Shown in pieces: positions 56,631 to 64,000 of a stretch of 64,000 nt of DNA. A program made the translations under genes and the position numbers. The notes under the pieces were generated by a model that saw only the letters and a program-made list of their open reading frames with translations, was not told where the DNA came from and did no database searches. The stretch comes from Actinernus sp. WN-2022 (Eukaryota; Cnidaria; Anthozoa; Actiniaria; Actinernidae). Position 1 is the stretch's first letter. Every line of letters begins with the position of its first letter. The DNA lies in contig JAOWCC010000936.1 in assembly GCA_030867875.1 (NCBI GenBank), positions 81,687,032 through 81,751,031 of the forward strand, read 5' to 3'.

Positions 56631-57156
56631 TATTCTAATGCACTAACTGCTTTACAATTCTCTGCATTCTGAACGTTCTGAGCTGCTGCTGTAAATAATT
56701 TCTTTCCCTGATTTACACGTTGCCTCCACCTTCCACTCGGCCCAGGGCTACTCGACACTTTTATATGACGTAGTTCTATCTGGATGGGTACGACATTATG
56801 TAACCCAGCTGATGGAAGTGACGGCGATCCGTGAATCAATTAACAATTATTCACCGAAGTGGAGATGAACAGTGGTGGATATTTACCGAGCCGCTTTTGT
56901 TTTAGTATATACCACACTGCAGGTGAATAGCCAGCACCAAATAGTGATATTATTTTCACCGGTAAAGTGGACCTCTATGGCATGCAGGGAAGTAGTTAGC
57001 ATAGGGTGAGAGAGAATTTCTCCCGCTAGCACGCTGCTGTTGCACGCAGATCGGAGGATCCGGTTGTGAAAGTACGTATACTTTATCACCAATCTCAGAA
57101 GCTCAAAACGAATGACTAAATCTAATAAAACTGTGGCATGCACGCGGAAGTAGTTA
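56631..57156. promoter_or_regulatory. Presumed 5' flank of the Death-domain gene
   Basis: Lies directly upstream of the inferred ATG at 56630 (minus strand). No unambiguous TATA box or initiator was recognised, and a 69-codon minus-strand frame here looks like chance. Assignment is by position only. Confidence 0.25.
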
Positions 57157-57571
57157 AAGTGCCTATAACCCTCCTTGCAATGTTTATAGCTATGAACCTT
57201 TGAAAATGTTTTGAATAGTATTTCTGTGAAGAAAGTTTTGGTTTACTCAATGTTCTATGCTTGTTTGAAGTCGTGTAAAATTGATCTTTCCAACAACTGA
57301 TCGATGCATAGAAAATATACAGTTTGTGAGTTGTTAGTAAAGAAAAAAGTCATTTTAGTCAACATGTAAGTATTTCTTCCGATGATTGCAAAGCCGAATT
57401 AACTGATATGACGTATGATACAGGAATCGACCCAGGCAGTTCACTGGTCAGGAAAGGTAAAATTTACACGACTTCAAAAAAGCGTAGAACATAAAACATT
57501 CACTGTCAACCAAAAACTTTCTTCACAGAAGTTCATAGCTATAAAAATTGCAAAAAGGGTAATAGGCACTT
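57157..57571. mobile_element. MITE with ~60-bp imperfect inverted ends
   Basis: AAGTGCCTATAACCCTCCTT at 57157 is mirrored by a copy ending GGCACTT at 57571; homology includes TATAGCTATGAAC and TCTGTGAAGAAAGTTTT. No coding sequence. Confidence 0.75.
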
Positions 57572-58470
57572 GACTTCACCCGTGCATGACATAAATAGAT
57601 CTTATAAATCGCTTTTGAGGCAAAAGAAGCAGGGATTTTACGACAATAGTATCGACTCTCTTGCTAAGGAGAAAGATCCTAGGAAATTTTGGGCCTCATT
57701 AAAATCACTAACTGATAACAATGCCCCAAACAACAATCAGTTAATCCCTGTGAATAATCTCTTTACCGCATTTAGCAATCTCAATTCATCTATAGAAGAA
57801 AACCTTTCCCAGTGATCCAATCAGAAGATAATTAGCGAAAATGAGTCAAAAATACCGATTTGTCCAAAATAAATGGCACAGCCGACTTGGATGTGACAAT
57901 AACTGACAAAGAAATAAGAATGGCTTTCAAAAAACTCAAGAATAAAAAAGCCCCAGGAATTGATAGAATTCGAAATGAAATGTTAAATGTGGGATGAATT
58001 TATTAGTCCCTGGAACAGGGGTTTACCCTGACATTTGGACTAAGGGTATCATTAGTGCAATATATAAATCGGGAGATAAAGCAGACTCATCCAACTATCG
58101 AGGAATCTGTGTGACAAGCTGTTTGGAAAACTGTTTTGCTTTATTCTTGAACAACATGTTACACACTCTTTTGAAAAATAAGAAGCTCTTGCATTCCTCT
58201 CAAATTGGTTTCTTACCAGGCAATCGAACTGCTGATTATATTTTTTCTTTACACACTTTGATTGACAAACATGTCGTTAATGCAACAAGAGGGAAACTTA
58301 TGTTGCTTTGTGGATTTCCGAAAAGCTTTTGATTCAGTTTGGCATTCTGGATTATTTCATAAATTACTCAATTATAAAATCGGTGGACAATTTTTCCGTT
58401 TGATTTCAGACATGTATTCAAAGACTGAGTGCTGTATTAAGTCAATATGAGATCTAAATATTTTAAGTAT

Positions 58471-58562
58471 AAAAGAATGGATGGAAGACATTTAAATATA
58501 AATTAAATAACAAAGGAGATAGAATACAACCCTGGCGAATAATGTCTTCCATCCATTTTGCA
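58471..58562. repeat. Small foldback inside the LINE
   Basis: GAATGGATGGAAGACAT and ATGTCTTCCATCCATTTT enclose ~50 bp and sit where RT block 4 should be, so a deletion or replacement accompanied this insertion. Confidence 0.6.
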
Positions 58563-59375
58563 AAATACAGATGGACTGGACCCAATTACTCTGCCCAATG
58601 GTTCTCTGTTGAACTCTTTATTCTATGCAGATGATTTGGTCCTTATCTCTACTAGTGCTACTGGCCTTCAAAAGAGTATCAATAAGTTACAGCAATTTTG
58701 TAATGATTGGATAATGTCGGTAAATACTAAAAGACGAAAGTAGTAATTTTTCAGAAACAATGTAGGAAATCTACTCTAGAGAAACAAAGTTCCTGTTTAG
58801 AAGGTTCCCAAATTGCTAATGTCCCCGATTATACGTATCTGGGAACTACGATTTCATGTAATGGTAGTTTTTCAAAATCCAACCTAAGTTTAACTGAGAA
58901 AACGAGGTGTTCTATCTTTGCAACCAAGCGTTATCTCGACTTCTCTAAAATCCTAAAATGCCTATAAAAATATGCAATAAGTTATTTGACACCTTATTTT
59001 CACCTATTTTATTGTATAACTCAGAAATTTGGGGAGCTTATGATAGCATAAATTTGCAGAAATGGGAGACTGATCTAATTGAACGACTTCATTCGCAGTT
59101 CTTTAAATATTACCTTGGGCTTAATAAGCGGGCCCCTAATGTAGCTACTCGAAATGAAGTTGGGCGATTATCATTAAAATGTTTGATTTGTAGGAATATT
59201 CTAAATTTCTGATGCACCTTCAAGCTCTTCCTGAGGACAGTATTGCCGAGTTATGTTTATACATCTCAAAAACGCTTGCGTTGTCCAAAAAACCAAGCTT
59301 CATGACTTCAATTAATAACATTTTAGAGTCATTCCAGTCGGCGGCTAATGCATGTAGGACCGCCTGATTTTAGGG

Positions 59376-59781
59376 AGCGGTCATTAATTACTGGGGGGGG
59401 GGGGGGGGGGGGGGAGGGCTGGTAAATTTAGGGGGAGGGCTAAGATTTTTTGGGCTTCGATTTGGGGAGGGTCACATTCGACCATTCAGCTCCACCTTGG
59501 AAATGTCCCTTAACCAGCAATCAGCGCGTGCTGGATGCTGCTAATGGGCAACGTTCCAGACCTCAAACATTTTGCTTGATAACGAGGTTTTCAGGAGTAA
59601 AACAAAAGAAATGCTTTCCTCTTTTGTTAAAAAAAAGACGTCATTTTTTTATGTTTTTGGGAGGGCCAAGATTTTTTGGGCTGATGTTTTGGGGAGGGCC
59701 AACATTTTTGGGTCCTCGTTTTAGATATTTTACCGGCCCTCCCCCCCCCCCCCCCCCCCCCCCAGTAATTAATGACCGCTC
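59376..59781. mobile_element. MITE with homopolymer-bearing inverted ends
   Basis: GAGCGGTCATTAATTACTGG followed by a run of 21 G (59394-59414) is mirrored by a run of 23 C (59741-59763) and the inverse end. Interior repeats GGAGGGC(C/T)AAGATTTTTTGG. It disrupts the surrounding LINE. Confidence 0.8.
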
Positions 59782-60299
59782 TCTTACTACGAGTCCGAGG
59801 TCATTAAAAAAAAATATACACAATATCATTTTGAATATAAGAAATGAATCCAAGTTACATCAGATGAAACTTATTCATTTTATTAACAAGAAACTTTCTT
59901 TTTACTCAACATTTAAAGTTGACACAAATACATCAGAATGCTATGACATGATTAAAAATATGAAGCACAGAAGAATGTTAGCTAAACTACGAATAGGAAA
60001 TCATAATTTACGTCTAGAAGTTGGAAGGCACGCACAACCTAAGATACCAAGAGAGTCCAGAACTTGCCAGTGCTGCCCGTCAACTAATATTGATCGAGGA
60101 TGAAAATTACTTCGTATTCGGCTCCTTTGCTTTATATGCTGACCTCAGGAAATATTTATTTGATGACGTAACTGAGAACTTAGAATTTACTTCCAACTAG
60201 TGTGAACTAATACTGGGAGAGTGCAAGTGCGAGTGAGTACAATAAATTAAATTAATGAAATCGCTCTAAAAATGGCGTTAAAGTAGACTAAACTTAATA

Positions 60300-62860
60300 A
60301 TACTTATAGTGCAAGTGTAGTTGAAATTAAAGAAAATGAAAAGTAATGGTCGTCAAGAGTTTATAGTCTCTTTAGATGGGCAGGTGGGCTCATTGTACGT
60401 ATTTCTGAGAGCGCTAGTGTCTGAAATTGTTTTATGCTAGATGCAAGGACCACTGGCTCAGTAAGTTTGTTACAAACACGAATGGCTCGAACAAAAGGAG
60501 AGTAGCTGTAAGCTAGTACGTTTACATGAGGTTGGAGATAAGCATAGGGCTTGCATGATCTAGTTGACTGTTTTACACATAATGGCATCTCTATGTCAAC
60601 TAAACCATTCCTAATTTTATAGAATATAGTTACTTGATACAGTAGCCTCCTGTTCTCTAGAGAGTCCCACCCGAGGTCATCATTGTAAACTAGGTCTTGA
60701 GAGTTTGTTGACCGACTGTAATCAGATCTCACAAAGCGTGCAGCTCTCTTTTGGACTTGCTCGATTTTTTGTACATCTCTGTCTGTATAGGGATTCCAAG
60801 CACTGGAGGCATACTCCAGTTGGGGCCTAACCAGTGTTTGATAGGCCTTTTCTTTTACTTCAGGGGTACAGACTTTCAGAGTGCGCCGTATAATTCCCAG
60901 TGTTTTGTTACCTTTACTTGACACCTTTTCAGTATGTTCTCTCCAACTAAGGTCAGGTCTGTCTCATACCAAGATAGTCTTGGGAGGAGACTTGCTCCAA
61001 GGCATTTCCCCCCATATAGTATTGCAAGCACAGTGGAGCACGCTTTTTTGTGATAGGAAGGTAGTAGCACTTCTTGTGATTGAACTCCATTTGCCAACGT
61101 GTAGACCATTCCACTAGTTTGTTGAGGTCGTCTTGAAGGATTTTATGGTCCTCTGGTGACTTAATGTGACGATAGATTACAGTATCGTCTGCAAAAAGCT
61201 TTATGTCAGAGTTTATACCTTCAATGATATCGTTGATGTATAGCAAAAAGAGGGTAGGTCCCAAAACTGAGCTTTGTGGTACCCCGGATAGTAGTTCACA
61301 TGGTAGAGAGTACTGGCCACTGACTGAGACAACTTGTGTTCGGTTTGAGAGGAAGCCTTTTATCCATTTTAACGTAAGACCTTGGATTCCATAGGATGAC
61401 AGCTTACTTATAAGTTTTGTATGGGACACCTTGTCAAAGGCTTTGCCGGCTGAAGTCTAAAAGGATGACATCAGTTTGACCTTTGTTGTTCAAAATTGAT
61501 ACCCATTATTGAACGATTGTTACGAGTTGTGTCTCGCAAGATAGCTTTGCTCTAAAGCCGTGTTGATTTTTGTACAGGATATCATTTTCTGAGAAATGAT
61601 GGTTAATGTGGCTTAGTACTATATGTTTCATGACTTTACAATGTATGCAGGTCAACGAGATTGGACGATAGTTCGCAGGATTTGATTTTGAATCTCGCTT
61701 GTACACTGGTGTTACGAGGGCTTTCAGCCAGTCATTAGGAAGAGTGCTTGTGTCATAGCTTTGTTGAAATAACTATGTGACCATTGGAGATAGTTCAGTG
61801 GCCAAGACTTTGAGTGGTTGTCCGGTCCACTTGCTTTAGAAGCATTTAGGTTTGATAGCTGTTTCCTCACTCCTGCCTCGTCAAATAATAGGGGAGGGAT
61901 GCATGTATATGGTGGTAGGCTAGCTTTAGGTAGTTTTCCGTCATCCTGCATGAAGACAGACTTGAAATCAATCAATCAATCAATCAATAACCTTTATTTT
62001 AACACGATAATTATTAAAGCTTACAGCTTGTGGGGTCGTGATCGTTTAGTGCTTGGGCTTTGTCCTTGTTGGTGATGTAGAGGTCATTTCCACTACGAAT
62101 TAAGGGTGGGAATATCGGTGTTTTCAGGCCTACATTGTTTGACATAGCTCCAAAAGCGTTTTGGATCCGATGATAAGCTTTCTCTAATTTCAATGCACAG
62201 ATAATTAGTGTGCGATGTCCGAAGCAACTTCACGACTTTGTTTCGCTGTTTTCGGTGCAGCTGTGGTTGATGGATTGTTTGAATGTTTGGCCAAAGAGTG
62301 CAGCTTGTCACGTTTTCTCATTTGGCGCTTGATAGATCTAGTAAGCCATGGTAGATCTGATTTAGACTTAGTCATTTTGGAAGGGATGAAAGTGTTGATT
62401 GCGCTTTCCAAACCGGCCTTAAAGAGTTTCCAATTTTCGTTTACCGTGCGGGAATCTGGGTCTGTTGAGAAAAACAAGTTGGTAATATTGTTCACTTCAT
62501 CTTTGAGACCATCTAGATCCATGCGCTTAGGCAGGAGAACTCTGTGTGGGGGTTTTGGAAAGCGTGTAGGTCTAGCATTGACATAGAAGATGACTACATC
62601 ATGATCACTTATGCCACGCCAGGGTGAATTTGCACATTTGACACTAATGAAGGCGCTGATGATAATACCAGATCAAGGGATTTGCCAGAAGCTGGGCGTG
62701 TAGGTTCTGTGACTGATTGTATGAGAGCATAGTCATCAATGTAGTTTAACAGGATATCCGAGTCAGTAGCAGTTTGGAGATTTGAAGGGGCTGGAGGATC
62801 TACAGACCAATCGATATCACCAAGATTGAAGTCCCCTGAGATGACCATGTGGGGGCAGCT
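60300..62860 (-). pseudogene. Decayed CR1-like LINE
   Basis: Read on the minus strand: endonuclease C-terminus GDFNLGDIDW and SDHDVVI (62848-62590), linker ending PWLTRSIKRQMRKRD (62522-62205), RT blocks ANYRPISLT and QHGFRAK (61706-61506), LSGVPQSSVLGPTLF and LFADDTVIY (61429-60953, catalytic FADD) and thumb/C-terminus YASSAWNPYTDRDVQKIEQVQ (60924-60361). Several frameshifts separate the blocks, and the 5' half of the endonuclease is missing. Confidence 0.8.
61970..62095 (-). mobile_element. Short insertion with (ATTG)n tail inside the LINE
   Basis: On the minus strand the insert ends AATAAAGGTTATTGATTGATTG near 61970, a poly(A)-signal-like motif followed by a tetranucleotide tail, as at retrotransposon 3' ends. 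It interrupts the LINE between its linker and RT. Limits are approximate. Confidence 0.5.
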
Positions 62861-62939
62861 GTAAACAATTACAGCAGTAACTTTTCACATCTTTTCACAA
62901 AGCTTATATTCTCCCCCATCTGTAATACTGTGGTCCACT

Positions 62940-63325
62940 CCTGTTAGGGATTGGAAAGGTTGAAACTAGGAAGATGGAGGACACTAACTACTACATGGCT
63001 ACACTAAGGACTATTTTGGGTTTGTCCAAGTCATTGTCATACAATTATCTTCTCAAATACGCCGACACAGGAACCTTGGCTGAACGTAGGAACCGTCAAT
63101 CTCTAATTCTAATATTTAATTGCATGAACGATTGGGGTCCAGCTTATATAAATGACTTTTTCAAGCTTAAAATGGTAAGCTACAACTTGCGCGGAAATGG
63201 TACCAGACTAGAACAGCCTCGTTTTAATTTGGAATGGTTTCATAAATCGTTTCATATATAGCAAGTGTTCTGTGGAACAAACTACCTACTAAAATAAGGG
63301 AATGCAAAGAAATTATATATTTTAA
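62940..63325 (+). pseudogene. C-terminal fragment of a third LINE
   Basis: 62974-63261 encodes LGLSKSLSYNYLLKYADTGT, RRNRQSLILIFNCMNDWGP and PRFNLEWFHKSF, the C-terminal region of LINE polymerases; after a frameshift, ASVLWNKLPTKIRECKEI follows. Opposite strand to its neighbour, no RT core. Confidence 0.65.
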
Positions 63326-64000
63326 GGTGGCCCGCGGCTATTTATTTTGGCAACGGGGGTCTTTTTAAATTGCGTTTTTGAACAGCTAAACATTATCCGA
63401 TTTCTGAGATTTTTTGAACTTTTAATAAAGAATCCTCGAATGTTATAAAAAGTACAATTAGAAAGTGATTAACAGAGAACGTTGTTTTTTAGGAAAGAGC
63501 GTATACTTCAAAACCCAAAAGATGGATTTGTTCCATTTTACTTTCAACGAGTGCCCAACCTCAAAGGTCTGTGACAGGCAAGTTTCAGGTTAATCGGCAC
63601 CATACAAGTTTCTCAGCAAACGGCTGATCAATTTTAACCTTAAAATGTTATGCTCAGGCATCTGGTTCAACTGCCGGAGAAATATTACAGTAATAATTAA
63701 ATCGTACATACCATATGGAAGTTCAATAGTACTTGAAACTTCTGTACCAAAGTCAAGAAGATCGGAAAACTGCAACTAACGTTGTGCGGCGAACGAAGTA
63801 AGATAGGTTATTGCTGAATATTTGCGAAAATCGAGAAATTTGTATTCTTTCGGCATAAAAAAAATCACTCGTTTGTTTTTCTTAAGTTTCTAATATGACT
63901 TACAGTAGCATATTTTAAAGTACCTTACCGAGTTTCAGCGCGCTTTGACCATACGCTTTTGAGAAATAAAGGCTGTAAACTTCAGCTTGTGTGAGACTTC
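63326..64000. other. Non-coding, TTAAGGTGGCCCGC repeat
   Basis: Begins (63322) with TTAAGGTGGCCCGC, matching TTAAGGTGGCTCGC near 18938. Probably a non-autonomous element running off the window. No gene seen. Confidence 0.4.

Larger units (their letters stand above)
57572..60180 (+). pseudogene. Decayed non-LTR retrotransposon (RT to C-terminal Cys motif)
   Basis: Fragments in changing frames follow the LINE order: pre-RT region (57570-57815), PDIWTKGIISAIYKSGDKAD...YRGI and QIGFLPGNRTADYI (57994-58332), FVDFRKAFDSVWHSGL (58262-58450), LFYADDLVLIS (58558-58743, catalytic YADD), ILLYNSEIWG (58958-59212) and a C-terminal LRIGNHNLRLEVGR...CQCC segment (about 59810-60110). The block between KAFD and YADD (GVRQG-type) is missing. 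Multiple stops make it non-functional. A MITE interrupts it at 59376-59781. Confidence 0.8.

Overview
This window reads as nuclear DNA of an invertebrate animal, most likely an anthozoan cnidarian (coral or sea-anemone relative). Host genes are intron-split and sparse. Inverted-repeat elements, decayed non-LTR retrotransposons, tRNA-derived repeats and long satellites fill the rest. A multi-Death-domain gene and a divergent GPCR fit a cnidarian. The assignment is an inference from composition and gene content, with no species marker seen. Nothing looks bacterial or organellar.

Layout. 1-5.9 kb: non-coding DNA with several foldback/MITE elements and short tandem repeats. 5.95-17.03 kb: one satellite locus of 59-bp and 30-bp monomers, bounded by TA + CAGTGCGACTACTGTAACC inverted ends, so it looks like a foldback element whose right arm has expanded about fifty-fold. 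17-20.7 kb: more repeats. 20.69-24.72 kb: a DNA transposon with a DD35E integrase-type transposase, TAAA target duplication and ~250-bp inverted repeats built of GGTCGAGAA-type repeats. 24.99-27.57 kb: a two-exon rhodopsin-like GPCR gene. 27.5-32.4 kb: LINE 3' ends, a 28-unit tandem array of tRNA-like (A box/B box) units and a ~690-bp pyrimidine tract. 32.9-34.2 kb: a truncated LINE inserted into the loop of a palindromic MITE. 36.3-41.8 kb: a second satellite with a 1,941-bp higher-order duplication. 41.9-43.3 kb: a foldback element with opposing tandem arrays. 44.45-56.63 kb (minus strand): the main host gene. 57.2-63.3 kb: three decayed LINEs.

The main gene can be assembled from the sequence as seven exons joined by six canonical phase-1 introns. 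It encodes about 1,158 residues: an N-terminal trypsin-like fold that appears to have lost its catalytic residues, a ~585-residue acidic linker, three tandem Death domains (one per exon) and a short tail. This suggests an innate-immune or apoptotic adaptor/sensor. The first exon as sequenced carries a +1 frame discrepancy, which could be an assembly indel, a short intron or a real lesion. The GPCR lacks the usual DRY and NPxxY motifs and its last ~20 codons run into LINE-derived sequence. The two genes show no sign of working together; they simply share a repeat-dense region.
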